Of a stretch of 64,000 bases of DNA, positions 1-13,617 are shown one piece after another. The translations under genes and the position numbers were made by a program. The notes below the pieces were generated by a model. The model was not told the origin of the DNA and searched no databases. It was given only the letters and a program-made list of their open reading frames with translations. The first letter of the stretch is position 1. Every line of letters starts with the position of its first letter. Source of the stretch: Hyphomicrobiales bacterium. GTDB lineage: Bacteria > Pseudomonadota > Alphaproteobacteria > Rhizobiales > Rhizobiaceae. Location of the stretch: NCBI GenBank assembly GCA_900467185.1, contig UBPA01000009.1, positions 1 to 64,000 on the forward strand, given 5' to 3'.

Positions 1-1382
1 CCGCCGCCGGAGGGGAAGCCCCCCGCCCCGCCCCCGCGCGGATAGTTTCCGCCCTGAAAGCCGCCGCCTTGGAAGCCGGAACGCTGCGGCCCGCGCAGAT
101 AGGTGTTCAGCCGGTCGCGCATCGCCTGTCCATAGTGCCGGCGAACGCTTTCGTCGCCGATCACGCCGACGACCTGCTTCAGCTTCGCCTCGAGCTCCGC
201 CCGCTTTTCCGGTGTATCGAAGCTGCCCGACTGCACCTCCCGCGTCCAGACCATTTCGGAGAGGGACCGTGCCGCCGCCAGCACGCGGTCGAACGGCGCA
301 CGCCCCTCCTCGCGCACGAGATCGTCGGGATCCTTGCCGTCCGGCAGCAGCGCGAACCGCACCGAGCGACCGGGCTTCAGATGCGGCAGCGCCAGATCGA
401 CGGCGCGATTGGCGGCCCGGATACCGGCGCCGTCCCCATCGAAACAAAGGATCGGCTCCTGCGTCAACTTCCACAGAAGCTCCAGCTGGTTTTCGGTCAG
501 GGCCGTGCCGAGCGGCGCAACCGCGTTCTCGATTCCCGCCTGATGAAGCGCGATGACGTCCATATAGCCTTCGACGGCGATGATCGTGTCGTTGCCGTCG
601 GCACCGCCCAGCGTCCGTCGGGCGCGGGCGAAATTATAGAGCACGTTGCCCTTGTGAAAGAGCTCGGTCTCATTGGAATTGAGGTACTTCGCCGGGGCAT
701 CCGGCGACATGGCCCGCCCCCCGAACGCGATCACCTTCTCGCGCGACGACAGGATCGGAAACATGATCCGGTCGCGAAAGCGGTCATAGGATACCGCGAT
801 GTCGGGCCCGTGCACCACGAGCCCGCAGTCCTCGATCTGCTCGCGCGGGATGCCCTTGTTGGCAAGGTGCTCCTTCAGCGCATTGCGGCTTTCCGGCGCA
901 TAGCCGAGCCGGAAGGTCTCGATCGTCCGCCCCGTCAGGCCCCGGTCGCGCAGATAGGCACGGGCGCGGGCGCCGTTGGCCGTCTGAAGCTGATCCTGAA
1001 AGAACTGCGTCGCCATTTCCATGACGTCCTGCAGGGTCGAGCGCTGCCTGTCGCGCTTCTCGGCTTCCACATCCGGCTGCGGCATGGCGACGCCGGCGAG
1101 ATCGGCGATCTGCTGCACGGCCTCGGGAAAGCTCATTCCGTCGAGTTCGTTCAGAAACCGGAAATGATCGCCCGAAACGCCGCAGCCGAAGCAATGGTAG
1201 CGGCCCTTCCGGTCCTCGCAATGGAAGCTCGGCGATTTCTCGCCGTGAAACGGGCAGCAGGCCCAGTAGTCGCCCTTGGACGCGTTGGTCTTCTTCCGGT
1301 CCCAGGTCACGCGTTTGCCGATCACGTCCGAAATCGGAACGCGATCCTTGATCTCTTCGAGAAAGGTCGGGGAAAAACGCAT
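1..1382 (-). CDS. dnaG: DNA primase DnaG, 3' end cut off by the window edge
   Basis: DnaG makes the RNA primers for replication and works with the replicative helicase. About 460 N-terminal residues are visible. A CHC2 zinc finger has C43, H46, C64 and C67. A primase catalytic core and a TOPRIM domain follow, with the glutamate in AVEGYMDV and the acidic FDGDGAG motif. The part nearest the window edge is a Gly/Gln/Phe-rich linker (repeats like GFQGGGFQGG), the usual hinge before the helicase-binding C-terminal domain, which lies outside. I chose the ATG at 1382 because its product begins MRFSPTFLEEI, like other primases; an in-frame ATG at 1430 would add 16 residues without similarity. The gene follows yqeY in the same direction. 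The family assignment is very secure; only the C-terminus is unseen. Confidence 0.96.
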   Translation of the reverse strand, partial: MRFSPTFLEEIKDRVPISDVIGKRVTWDRKKTNASKGDYWACCPFHGEKSPSFHCEDRKGRYHCFGCGVSGDHFRFLNELDGMSFPEAVQQIADLAGVAMPQPDVEAEKRDRQRSTLQDVMEMATQFFQDQLQTANGARARAYLRDRGLTGRTIETFRLGYAPESRNALKEHLANKGIPREQIEDCGLVVHGPDIAVSYDRFRDRIMFPILSSREKVIAFGGRAMSPDAPAKYLNSNETELFHKGNVLYNFARARRTLGGADGNDTIIAVEGYMDVIALHQAGIENAVAPLGTALTENQLELLWKLTQEPILCFDGDGAGIRAANRAVDLALPHLKPGRSVRFALLPDGKDPDDLVREEGRAPFDRVLAAARSLSEMVWTREVQSGSFDTPEKRAELEAKLKQVVGVIGDESVRRHYGQAMRDRLNTYLRGPQRSGFQGGGFQGGNYPRGGGAGGFPSGG

Positions 1383-1526
1383 GCGCCCGATATAGTCGCT
1401 TGCGCGCCGTACCGCTACAGCGCGCGACATCCCTCACCGCTTTCCACAGGCAGCACGCCCGCAGGCGGAAACGGCAGAGCCGGCGGCCGCATCATCGACC
1501 GCCGGACATTGCCCGGGCGAACGGCG

Positions 1527-1985
1527 TCAGGCGCCCGAGAGAAGCGCCTTCAGCACGCCTGAGGCCTTGGCAAAATCCATCTGGCCGGCATGCCGCTCCT
1601 TCAGGATCGCCATGACCTTGCCCATGTCCTTCGGTCCCGCGGCCTGCGCATCCGCGATCGCGGCCACCACGACCTCCTTCACGCGCGCTTCGGAGAACTG
1701 CTCGGGCTGGAAATCGGCGATGATGGCGATTTCCTCGCGCTCATGGGTCGCCAGTTCCGGCCGGCCGGCATCCTCGTAGACCTTCGCCGATTCCTCGCGC
1801 TGCTTGACCATCTTGGCAAGGATCTGCAGCAACTCGTCATCGGTCGTCTCCGGCTTGCCGACGCCGCGATTGGCGATATCGCGATCCTTCAGCGCGGCCT
1901 GGACCAGCCGCAACGTGGACACCCGGCGGGCGTCCTTGGCCTTCATCGCCGTCTTCAGGGCATCGTTGATCGTGTCGCGCAGCAT
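1527..1985 (-). CDS. yqeY: GatB/YqeY domain protein
   Basis: A 152-residue protein of the YqeY family, which resembles the C-terminal tRNA-binding tail of GatB in tRNA-dependent amidotransferase. Its precise cellular role is unsettled. It has the family's start MLRDTINDALKTAMKAKD and the conserved ends DMGKVMAILKE and ASGVLKALL. A longer reading frame exists, but the ATG at 1985 has a GGGAG ribosome site about seven bases upstream and matches the family N-terminus. It lies directly upstream of dnaG in the same direction, a common rhizobial order, and is divergent from carA, so 1986-2297 must hold both promoters. Confidence 0.9.
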   Translation of the reverse strand: MLRDTINDALKTAMKAKDARRVSTLRLVQAALKDRDIANRGVGKPETTDDELLQILAKMVKQREESAKVYEDAGRPELATHEREEIAIIADFQPEQFSEARVKEVVVAAIADAQAAGPKDMGKVMAILKERHAGQMDFAKASGVLKALLSGA

Positions 1986-2297
1986 GGGTATCTCCCTTGT
2001 CTCTCGTGGGTGTGTCGTTATGGCGGCCCTCATAGACCATCGGCCCGGCCGCAACAAACAGCTTCGTCATCAGATGGGGTGGCCGCCACGCTCTTGCGAC
2101 CGACGCAGGACGCGCCCGCATTATTCCGCGGATTTCCGTTGGCAGCGGTTGACCCCGCGCGACCGCGCGCTTATGTCGAGGACCTGCACCAAGAGAGACC
2201 CGAATTGCGACCCGCGCCCGCATGCGCCGGGCGGCACCGGGTGCTGAGAAGCTTGGCGACCCGGTGGTCCGTTCGTCCGCCGCCTCGCCGCAACGGG

Positions 2298-3509
2298 ATG
2301 ACGCCGATGACCGCTCCATGGACCACCGAACCCGCAACCGCCATGCTCGTCCTGGCGGACGGCACCGTGATCGAAGGCAAGGGCATCGGGGCGACGGGTG
2401 CCGTTCCCGCCGAAGTCTGCTTCAACACGGCCCTCACGGGCTATCAGGAAATTCTCACCGACCCCTCCTATCTCGGCCAGATCGTCACCTTCACCTTCCC
2501 CCATATCGGCAATGTCGGCGCCAATGACGAAGACATCGAGGACCTGACGCCGGCGGCCCGCCACGGCGCGGTCGGCGTCATCTTCAAGGCCGATATCACC
2601 GACCCCTCCAACTACCGCGCCGTGCGCCATCTCGACGCCTGGCTGAAGGCCCGCGGGATCATCGGCATGTGCGGCATCGACACCCGCGCGCTCACGGCCT
2701 GGATCCGCGAAAACGGCGCTCCGAATGCCGTCATCGCCCATGATGCCAACGGGCAGTTCGATATCGACGCGCTGAAGGCCATGGCGAAGGACTGGAGCGG
2801 CCTCGAAGGCCTCGACCTCGCCAAGGTCGCGACCTCCGGTCAGTCCTCTGTCTGGAGCGAAAAGCCCTGGGTCTGGAACGAAGGCACGGCCATGCTGGCG
2901 TCCGATGCGGCAAAATATCATGTGGTCTGCATCGATTACGGCGTGAAGCGCAACATCCTGCGCCTCTTCACCGGTCTCGACTGCAAGGTGACGGTCGTGC
3001 CGGCGACGGCCAGCAAGGACGACGTTCTCGCGCTCGACCCGGATGGCGTCTTCCTCTCGAACGGCCCGGGGGATCCGGCGGCGACCGGCGAATATGCCGT
3101 GCCCGTGATCCGCGAGCTGATCGAAACCGACATCCCGGTCTTCGGCATCTGCCTCGGTCACCAGATGCTGGGCCTTGCGCTCGGCGGCAAGACCGAGAAG
3201 ATGCATCAGGGCCATCACGGCGCCAACCATCCGGTGAAGGATCATACGACCGGCAAGGTCGAGATCGTCTCGATGAACCACGGCTTCGCGGTCGATTCCG
3301 CCTCGCTGCCGGCCGGCGTCGAGGAGACCCACGTCTCCCTGTTCGACGGCACCAATTGCGGTCTGCGCCTGTCGGGCAAGCCCGTCTTTTCCGTCCAGCA
3401 CCACCCGGAAGCCTCCCCCGGCCCGCAGGACAGCCACTACCTCTTCCGCCGCTTCGTCAATCTTCTGCGCGAGAAGAAGGGCGAGGTCGCTCTGGCGGAA
3501 CGCGCCTGA
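2298..3509 (+). CDS. carA: Carbamoyl-phosphate synthase small (glutaminase) subunit
   Basis: CarA hydrolyses glutamine and passes ammonia to CarB to make carbamoyl phosphate for arginine and pyrimidine synthesis in the cytosol. The 403-residue product has the CPSase small-chain domain at the N-terminus (LADGTVIEGKGIG, NTALTGYQEI). A class I glutamine amidotransferase domain follows, with nucleophile C285 in GICLGHQ and the distal His in VQHHPEASPGP. Two in-frame ATGs lie at 2298 and 2307; either gives a normal protein and I keep the first. The partner carB starts 6.6 kb downstream on the same strand, with four genes on the other strand between, so the two cannot be one simple operon. Confidence 0.97.
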   Translation: MTPMTAPWTTEPATAMLVLADGTVIEGKGIGATGAVPAEVCFNTALTGYQEILTDPSYLGQIVTFTFPHIGNVGANDEDIEDLTPAARHGAVGVIFKADITDPSNYRAVRHLDAWLKARGIIGMCGIDTRALTAWIRENGAPNAVIAHDANGQFDIDALKAMAKDWSGLEGLDLAKVATSGQSSVWSEKPWVWNEGTAMLASDAAKYHVVCIDYGVKRNILRLFTGLDCKVTVVPATASKDDVLALDPDGVFLSNGPGDPAATGEYAVPVIRELIETDIPVFGICLGHQMLGLALGGKTEKMHQGHHGANHPVKDHTTGKVEIVSMNHGFAVDSASLPAGVEETHVSLFDGTNCGLRLSGKPVFSVQHHPEASPGPQDSHYLFRRFVNLLREKKGEVALAERA

Positions 3510-3899
3510 TCGCCTGACGCTTACCGCACCACCGCCGACGTCGCGAGATCGACCGGCGGATCGACGCCGGCCCGCTCACGTCGGCCGGCGTTGCGCTATG
3601 CCGCGTCGCGCGGATCCATTCCACGTCTTACAGGTTTTGTGGCGTCGATTGCCGTGCGCGCCTGTCCGGCTGAAGTCTCTGCAACACCGCTCGGAAACAG
3701 ACCATACCCACGCGCGCAGCGGCACGGGCCCGCTGCGGAATGTCCGTCTCATCCGGTTCGGACGTCGGAAATGGTCAAAAGGGGCGCGCCAGATCGCCGC
3801 ACGGCGTGAGCTTTCGTCCACCACCAGAGCGCACGAAGACGAGCCATCATGGTCGGCCGTCAGACCTCCGTCAGGCGACCACGCGATCTCCCGACCGGC
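3510..3899. other. Intergenic stretch between carA and the MATE gene
   Basis: The ends of two converging genes face each other here. Short open frames occur on both strands, but none has a convincing ribosome site or recognisable product. I saw no clear terminator with a T-run and no repeat. I see nothing that I can name. Confidence 0.4.
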
Positions 3900-5288
3900 T
3901 CAGCTGATCTTGCGAACGATGCGGAAGAACCGGACGTTCAGCAGCACGGCTGCGGCGAGCAGGCCGAGCGAGAACCCGTACCAGACGCCCTGACCGCCGA
4001 AGCCGAGCGGAAAAGCGAAGAGCCAGGCGGAAAAGAAGCCGATCGGCCAGTAGGAGATCAGCGCCAGCACCATCGGCACCGTCGTGTCCTTCAACCCGCG
4101 CAGCATGCCGGCGGCAATGGCCTGCAGGCCATCGACCAGCTGGAAGGCGCCGGCAATGACGATCAGGGGGCCGGCATAGGCAAGCACGAGCGCCGCATCC
4201 GTGCGTGTGGTGTCGAGATAGAGCGCGGCGAGCGCATAGGGAATGACGGCAAAGAGCGTCGAGCCGAGGCCGGCGCAGATCATGCCGAGCGCGAGCGCCG
4301 AAATGCCGGCTTTCCGCACGCCCTCCATATCGCCGCGGCCGAAGGCCAGACCGACACGCACGGTGGCCGCCTGGGCGAGGCCGAGCGGGATCATGAAGGC
4401 GATGGAGGCGAATTGCAGGGCGATGCCGTGGGCCGCCAGTTCCACCGTGCCGATCGTGCCCATGAGCAGCGACGCGACGGTGAACAGGCTGACTTCCGCA
4501 AGGATCGTCAGGGCGATCGGCAGGCCCAGCAGCACGACTTCCTTCAGCGCATGCCAGTCGGGATTCCAGAACCGGACGAAGAGTTCGAAGGTCCGCAATT
4601 CCGCATGTCGATGGATATAGATGATGGCGAGCACGAGGCCGAGTATGGCGACCGCCAGTGCCGCCCAGGCTGCCCCGACCATGCCGAGCGCCGGAAAACC
4701 GAAATGCCCGTAGATCAGCAGATAGCACAAGCCGGCATTGAGGACGAGCGTGATCAGGGTGATGTAAAGGATGATGCCCGCCCGCTCCAGACCGCTGAGA
4801 AAGGCGCGCAGTACCATAAAGACAAGGCTCGGGAAGACCGCCCACTGCGCGATGTGCAGATAGCCGGCCGCCTTCGCCGCCACCTCGGGCTGCTGACCGG
4901 CAAAAAGCAGGATCGGCTCGGCCAGCCACAGGATCGGCGCGGTGAGGACGCCATAGATCAGCACCGCCCACATGCCCATGCGCACGGAACGCCGTGTCGA
5001 GACGACGTCACCGCGCCCCACGGCCTGTGCCACCATCGGCACGACCGCATTGGAAAAGCCGGATCCGAACACGAAGATCGTGAAGAACATCTGCGTCGCG
5101 AGAATGATGGAGGCGAGTTCCGTAGCGCCCAGCTTGCCCACCATCACCACGTCGGTGGTGTTGATGGCGAGCTGCGCGATCTGCGCGGCAACGAAGGGCA
5201 CACCGAGAATGACGCTTCCACGAAAGTGTGCAGCCCAGGAATTGTCCCCACGGATATCCCCCGCAGCGGGATGCGTTGACGTCAGCAT
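3900..5288 (-). CDS. MATE family multidrug efflux transporter
   Basis: A 462-residue inner-membrane protein with about twelve hydrophobic helices in two homologous halves, typical of NorM/MATE exporters that expel drugs and cations with Na+ or H+. Early in the protein are the MATE-like stretches NTTDVVMVGKLG and PMVAQAVGRGD, and a similar GRGDMEGVRKAG lies in the second half. I chose the ATG at 5288, preceded by AGAGG at about ten bases, over an in-frame start 35 codons earlier whose extension is Arg-rich and unlike the family. It stands next to a second exporter gene in the same direction, about 155 bases away. The substrate cannot be told from the sequence. Confidence 0.92.
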   Translation of the reverse strand: MLTSTHPAAGDIRGDNSWAAHFRGSVILGVPFVAAQIAQLAINTTDVVMVGKLGATELASIILATQMFFTIFVFGSGFSNAVVPMVAQAVGRGDVVSTRRSVRMGMWAVLIYGVLTAPILWLAEPILLFAGQQPEVAAKAAGYLHIAQWAVFPSLVFMVLRAFLSGLERAGIILYITLITLVLNAGLCYLLIYGHFGFPALGMVGAAWAALAVAILGLVLAIIYIHRHAELRTFELFVRFWNPDWHALKEVVLLGLPIALTILAEVSLFTVASLLMGTIGTVELAAHGIALQFASIAFMIPLGLAQAATVRVGLAFGRGDMEGVRKAGISALALGMICAGLGSTLFAVIPYALAALYLDTTRTDAALVLAYAGPLIVIAGAFQLVDGLQAIAAGMLRGLKDTTVPMVLALISYWPIGFFSAWLFAFPLGFGGQGVWYGFSLGLLAAAVLLNVRFFRIVRKIS

Positions 5289-5443
5289 GATCGAGAAGCC
5301 TCTGGTCCGTCGCGGCCGGAATGGGCACACGCGACGGCTCGCTCTTAGCGCGAATGGTTGCAAACCTCCAGCCAGAGGCAGCCAATGCTGCAAATTTCAT
5401 CCGAACATCACAGAGATTGATCGTTTTCGAGGCAGATCTCGGG

Positions 5444-6685
5444 TCAAGCCTGCCGCGCCGCGCCGGTCTCGGTCTTCGGCTTCAGGCGCGTTACATAGAG
5501 GAAGACGGCAGCGGCAAGCAGGACGGCGGACAGGATATAGGGTGCGCCGGCAAAGGTCACCGGCGCATCCGGCGCCGTGAACCGGCTGAAGATATGCGCG
5601 AAGACCAGCGGCCCGAGGATGGTGGTGAAGGACGAGATGCTGGAGAGCGCGCCTTGAAGCTCCCCCTGCGCAGACGGCGGCACTTTCGCCGCGGCGATCG
5701 AGCGCAGCGGCGGATCGGCGAGCGCCTCGAGGCACGTGGCGGCGATCACGGCATAGACCATCCAGCCCTGAAACGCGAAGGCATAGCCGAAAAGCCCGAA
5801 ACAGCAGAAGAGGAGGCCGACGGCGCCGGCGCGCCATTCGCCGAGCACGGGGATGGCGCGCGGCAGGATGAAGGCCATGACGAACGCGCCGCAGATCCCG
5901 AAGACGCCGAGCGACAGGCCGATCTGCCCCTCGCTCCAGCCATAGCGATAGGTGGCGACGAAGGACCAGACCGCGGGATAGACCGCATGCGCCTGCCAGT
6001 AGAGGAAGAACACCAGCAGCACCCAGCCAATGCCGGGATAGTTGCGCATCTGGCGAAGCGCGCCGAGCGGATTGGCGCGCCGCCACTCGAAGCGCCGGCG
6101 ATGCTTGCGCTCCAGCGTTTCCGGCAGCAGGAAGAAAGCGATGACGAAGTTGACGAAAGAGAGCAGCGCCGCACCATAGAATGGCACGCGCGGGCCGAAC
6201 TCGCCGAGCGCGCCGCCGATGACCGGCCCCAGTGCAAAGCCGGTGCCGAAGGCGATGCCGATCAGCCCGAAATTCTTGGCGCGGTTGCTGTCGTCGGACA
6301 CGTCGGCGATGAAGGCCGAGGCCGTGGAAAAACTCGCCCCGGAAATGCCGGCGAGAATGCGCCCGACGAAGAGCATGCCGAAACTTGTGGCCAGCGCGCA
6401 GATCAGGTTGTCGATCGCGAATGTGAGGACAGAGGCGAGAAGGACCGGGCGGCGTCCGAACCGGTCGGAAAGATTGCCGATCAGCGGGGCGAACAGAAAC
6501 TGCATGCCGGAATAGACCAGCAGCAACCATCCGCCGTCGATGGCGGCGTCGCTGACCGTATCGCCCGTCAGTTCCGCAAGAAAGGCCGGCAGAACCGGCA
6601 TGATGATTGCGATGCCGATGATGTCGAGGAAGAGGATCATGAAAACGAGGAAAAGCCCCCGCCTCGCAGCAGCCGGATCGATCAT
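5444..6685 (-). CDS. MFS drug/H+ antiporter, TetA/Bcr type
   Basis: A 413-residue, twelve-helix major facilitator. The motif NLSDRFGRRPVLL in the loop between helices 2 and 3 is the classic MFS motif A. The helix-5 region GPVIGGALGEFG matches motif C of drug:proton antiporters, and the protein looks like the TetA/tetracycline-exporter branch. The ATG at 6685 has a strong GGGGAGG site about seven bases upstream; a much longer frame upstream is Arg/Pro-rich and rejected. I infer export of a small hydrophobic compound, but no repressor gene is adjacent, so neither inducer nor substrate is indicated. It may be co-transcribed with the downstream MATE gene. Confidence 0.9.
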   Translation of the reverse strand: MIDPAAARRGLFLVFMILFLDIIGIAIIMPVLPAFLAELTGDTVSDAAIDGGWLLLVYSGMQFLFAPLIGNLSDRFGRRPVLLASVLTFAIDNLICALATSFGMLFVGRILAGISGASFSTASAFIADVSDDSNRAKNFGLIGIAFGTGFALGPVIGGALGEFGPRVPFYGAALLSFVNFVIAFFLLPETLERKHRRRFEWRRANPLGALRQMRNYPGIGWVLLVFFLYWQAHAVYPAVWSFVATYRYGWSEGQIGLSLGVFGICGAFVMAFILPRAIPVLGEWRAGAVGLLFCCFGLFGYAFAFQGWMVYAVIAATCLEALADPPLRSIAAAKVPPSAQGELQGALSSISSFTTILGPLVFAHIFSRFTAPDAPVTFAGAPYILSAVLLAAAVFLYVTRLKPKTETGAARQA

Positions 6686-6934
6686 ACCAAACCTCCCCAC
6701 CCCCGCACCGCGCCTTTTTGGCGCGCGTGCCCTATCGCAAACCGTCCGACCCTCGCGGGCTCTGCCACCCGTCGATCCGCCAGGCGGACTCCGTCGCATC
6801 CTGCTGCTGTAGAGGCAAGCAGGAGGCGAGGCAACGGCGATTCTTGGGACGATCCGTCCTGCACGGGCCGTCGGCGGGCGCAAAAGCGACCCGGTCGCAT
6901 GAGACGACCAGGCCCGAGAGCAGCGATGCGCGCC

Positions 6935-8848
6935 TCAGGCGCCGACGGCGCCGTCGTCGATCTTGCGGATCGCGACCACCGACGGACGGGGCAGCGCGCC
7001 CTTGAAGTCCGGCCACAGGGTTTCGGCCTTGTCCAGCGTCTCGGCATCCTCGGCCGGATGCTGGACGGAGACGAACAGGGTCTTGCCATCCGGCGTGAAA
7101 CAAGGCCCGGTCGCCTCCGCGCCGGCTGGGCAGGTAAAGAGCAGCTTCGGCAGACCGCGGGCCGGGCCTTCCGTATCGATGCCATAGATCCCGTCCGGCA
7201 GACCGAAATCGTTTGCACCATCCGTCGCGACCCAGAGCCGGCCGGCGGGATCGAAGGTGATGTTATCGGGACAGACGAACCAGCCGTTTTCAGATGTCTC
7301 CGGGTGGAAGCTCGCCTTGGTCGCCGCATCGGCAGGATTGCCGGCGAGAACGAACAGATCCCATTCATAGATGTCGGCCGCGTGGTCGGCATCGCGCCCG
7401 CGTCCGCCGGGCGGAATCAGCTCGACGATGTGCCCCCACAGGTTTTCCGGCCGGGTGTTGGCAGGGTTCAGCTTGTCCTGTTCCCGCTTCTTGTTCTTGG
7501 TCATGACGGCGTAGACGCGGCCCGTGACCGGGTTCGTCTCCATGTCTTCCGGCCGGTCCATCGGCGTCGCCCCGACCGCGTCTGCGGCAAGGCGCGTCTT
7601 CAGCAGCACATCCGCCTGGGAGGCAAAGCCGTTTTCGGCCGTTAGCGGCCCCTGTCCGTGCACCAGCGGCAGCCAGTGCAGGGTGCCGTCGTCATCGAAA
7701 CGCGCGACGGACAGGATGCCATCGTCCAGAATGTTCGTCGCCGTTTCCGGCTTTGCGGGATCGAAGGCCGCCTTGGTGACGAAGCGGTAGGTGTATTCGA
7801 AGTAATCGTCGTCGCCCATGTAGACGACGATCCGGCCGTCCTTGTTGTGCACCACCGTGGAAGCCTCGTGGCTCATGCGGCCGAGAGCCGTGCGCTTGAT
7901 GGGCGTGGAAGACGGATCGTAAGGGTCGATCTCGACCACCCAGTCGAAACGGTTCGGCTCGTTGGGCTCCTTGGTCATGTCGAAGCGGTCGTGAAACCTA
8001 GCGCGGCCGTAGACGTCGGACCCATCGAAGCCGTAGCGCTCCAGCACCGGTGCGATCGCCGATCCCTCCGGCTTGCCGCCGAACGTATCGGAGGCCCCCT
8101 CCTCGCAGGTCAGCACCGTGCCCCAGGGGGTGACGCCGCCGCCGCAGTTATAGTTGGTTCCACGCACGAGCCGGCCGTCCGGATCATCCTTGGTCTTGAC
8201 GAGATCATGACCGGCGACCGGGCCGGACAGCGCCATCTGCGTCTCCACGGTGAGGCGACGGTTATAGGTGCTCTCCTGAACCATGGTCCAGGCGCCGTTC
8301 TCCAGTCTCACCTCGACGATGGAGTGGCCCATGGCGGCCATGCCGAAATCGACCTGCTCCCGCGTCATCGTCGCCCCGGCGCCATCCTCGGTCATGCCGG
8401 GAAAGATCACGTTGGGCGAGATGTATTCGTTGTTGACGCAGAGCAGGCCATGGTCGGCATTGGCCGAGCCCTTCGGCAACGGCATGAAGGCGATATAGTC
8501 GCAATTATAGCCGAAGCGGACCAGCTGCTCGGCGGCAGACGGCACCGTGCCATCGAAAGCCGAGGCGGAGCCGGTCATCGGATCGCCCCAGCGCGCCACG
8601 ACATCCGCCGTGTAGCCGGGCGCGACCGCCATGTCCGTATCGTAGACGCGCTTCAATTCGGTGAACTGCAGGGTGGACGCGACCGAGGCGGCGAAGCTTT
8701 CCTCGGCGAACAGCGAACCGACGAAGCCGGTCCCGGTCACAGCGATGGTTCCCACCGCCGAAAAACCCTTGAGAAAGCTGCGGCGCGAGGCCCGCGCCGC
8801 AATGACGTCACGGATGACGGGCGAGGATGTGCTGGGACAGTCTGCCAT
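6935..8848 (-). CDS. PhoX-like (DUF839) protein with Tat signal
   Basis: A 637-residue exported protein of the PhoX/DUF839 family. PhoX alkaline phosphatases are calcium- and iron-dependent beta-propeller enzymes of the periplasm; many relatives are of unknown substrate. The N-terminus has a twin-arginine motif, S21-R-R-S-F-L-K27, followed by a hydrophobic segment and an Ala-x-Ala-type cleavage region near residue 54, so folding in the cytoplasm before export is expected. Acidic and Gly-rich stretches such as ATDGANDFG and MGDDDYFEYTYRF are characteristic of the propeller blades. No Pho-box-like repeat was obvious upstream. Whether it is a true phosphatase is inferred from family only. Confidence 0.85.
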   Translation of the reverse strand: MADCPSTSSPVIRDVIAARASRRSFLKGFSAVGTIAVTGTGFVGSLFAEESFAASVASTLQFTELKRVYDTDMAVAPGYTADVVARWGDPMTGSASAFDGTVPSAAEQLVRFGYNCDYIAFMPLPKGSANADHGLLCVNNEYISPNVIFPGMTEDGAGATMTREQVDFGMAAMGHSIVEVRLENGAWTMVQESTYNRRLTVETQMALSGPVAGHDLVKTKDDPDGRLVRGTNYNCGGGVTPWGTVLTCEEGASDTFGGKPEGSAIAPVLERYGFDGSDVYGRARFHDRFDMTKEPNEPNRFDWVVEIDPYDPSSTPIKRTALGRMSHEASTVVHNKDGRIVVYMGDDDYFEYTYRFVTKAAFDPAKPETATNILDDGILSVARFDDDGTLHWLPLVHGQGPLTAENGFASQADVLLKTRLAADAVGATPMDRPEDMETNPVTGRVYAVMTKNKKREQDKLNPANTRPENLWGHIVELIPPGGRGRDADHAADIYEWDLFVLAGNPADAATKASFHPETSENGWFVCPDNITFDPAGRLWVATDGANDFGLPDGIYGIDTEGPARGLPKLLFTCPAGAEATGPCFTPDGKTLFVSVQHPAEDAETLDKAETLWPDFKGALPRPSVVAIRKIDDGAVGA

Positions 8849-8955
8849 GAGAGGCGCTCCGGGTGCGTTGGACTGCGCCTGGAGTATCGCCCGCTTATGA
8901 CATGGAAGAGACAGGCGCCATGCGGACGGAGGAAACCGTCCGCATGTCTCGGTGC

Positions 8956-9867
8956 TCAGACCGGATTGTTGAACGTATCGCAGGCCTGCAGCTGTCCGCT
9001 GTCAAAGCCGCGCTTGAACCAGGTCGCCCGCTGCTGCGACGTGCCATGGTTGAAGCTTTCCGGCACGACATAGCCTTGAGTCCGCTTCTGCAGCGTGTCG
9101 TCGCCGATCTGGGTCGCGGCGTTGAGCGCCTCTTCGAGGTCGCCCTGCTCCAGCAGGCCCTTCTGCTGGGTGTACTTGCCCCAGATACCGGCATAGCAAT
9201 CGGCCTGCAGCTCGGTGCGCACGGATAGCTCGTTGGACGAGGCCTCGTCCATGCCCTGCCGCTGCTCGTTGACCTGCGGCAGCGTGCCGAGCAGGTTCTG
9301 CACGTGATGCCCGACCTCATGCGCGACGACATAGGCCTGCGCGAAATCGCCCGAGGCCTGGAAGCGCTGGGAAAGCTCGTCGAAGAAGGAGGTATCGAGA
9401 TAGACCTTCTGGTCACCCGGGCAGTAGAACGGGCCCGAAGCCGACGAAGCTTGGCCGCAGGCCGACTGGACGCCGCCCGTGAAGAACACGAGCGTCGGCT
9501 CGCTGTAGCTCTTCCCGTTTGCCTGGAAGATGCCGTTCCACGTATCCTCGGTTTCGGCGAGAACGGTTTTGATGAAGGCCTTGGTTTCCTCCTGCTCCGC
9601 GGTACCCTGCGTGCTGCCCTGGCTATGCTCGTAGCCGGACTGCCCCGTCTGGCCACCGTCGAGAACCTGCAGAAGGTCGATGCCCATCGCCTTGAAGATC
9701 AGGTAGATCACCACGAGGAAGATGATGGTGCCGATGCTCAGGCCGCCCCCGCGTCCGCCCCCCATGGGAATACGGAAACCCCCACCGCGACCGAAACCAC
9801 CCCGCACGGGCCCGGAGCCGCTCTGATCCTCGACATTGCTCGACTGGCGTCGGCCCTTCCATTCCAT
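8956..9867 (-). CDS. ypfJ: Neutral zinc metallopeptidase, YpfJ family
   Basis: A 303-residue membrane-anchored putative zinc peptidase (KPN_02809/YpfJ family). Residues 1-42 form a short Gly/Arg-rich cytoplasmic head. A single helix at about 43-62 follows, then a predicted periplasmic domain with the zinc motif H183-E-V-G-H187. The conserved phrases FYCPGDQKVYLDTSFF and ELQADCYAGIWG match the family; the latter likely supplies the third ligand region. The ATG at 9867 has GGGAG-type sequence upstream. The substrate is unknown for the family. It is read leftward, towards the PhoX-like gene 107 bases downstream, and diverges from carB. Confidence 0.9.
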   Translation of the reverse strand: MEWKGRRQSSNVEDQSGSGPVRGGFGRGGGFRIPMGGGRGGGLSIGTIIFLVVIYLIFKAMGIDLLQVLDGGQTGQSGYEHSQGSTQGTAEQEETKAFIKTVLAETEDTWNGIFQANGKSYSEPTLVFFTGGVQSACGQASSASGPFYCPGDQKVYLDTSFFDELSQRFQASGDFAQAYVVAHEVGHHVQNLLGTLPQVNEQRQGMDEASSNELSVRTELQADCYAGIWGKYTQQKGLLEQGDLEEALNAATQIGDDTLQKRTQGYVVPESFNHGTSQQRATWFKRGFDSGQLQACDTFNNPV

Positions 9868-10131
9868 GGCGGTTCACTCCCTTGGTTCGGCATCACAGAT
9901 GCGATCGATATAACGCAGGCTCATGGAAAAGATATCCCCGGCGCCGAATGCGTTTGCCAGCACTTTTCGGACCGTTTTTCCTGTTGTGATCGCGATTTCG
10001 GGGTTTCGCTCCGGCGCCCATTTCCCTATAAGCCCCTTCTAGCCTTAAAGACGTGAGACTGCACGACCGGCCGATGGACACCCGCCATCGGAGCCGGCTT
10101 TTCGCGCAGCCTGAAAAGCGGAACCTAGACC

Positions 10132-13617
<3,486 letters not shown>

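Noticed and set aside
3849-5279. A 476-codon plus-strand frame over the MATE gene
   Set aside because: It is Gln/Arg/Asp/Glu-rich and has no family features; the opposite strand encodes a typical membrane protein.
8895-9656. A 253-codon Arg/Ser-rich minus-strand frame within the YpfJ-type gene
   Set aside because: It is in another frame of a well-supported metallopeptidase gene and has shadow-type composition.
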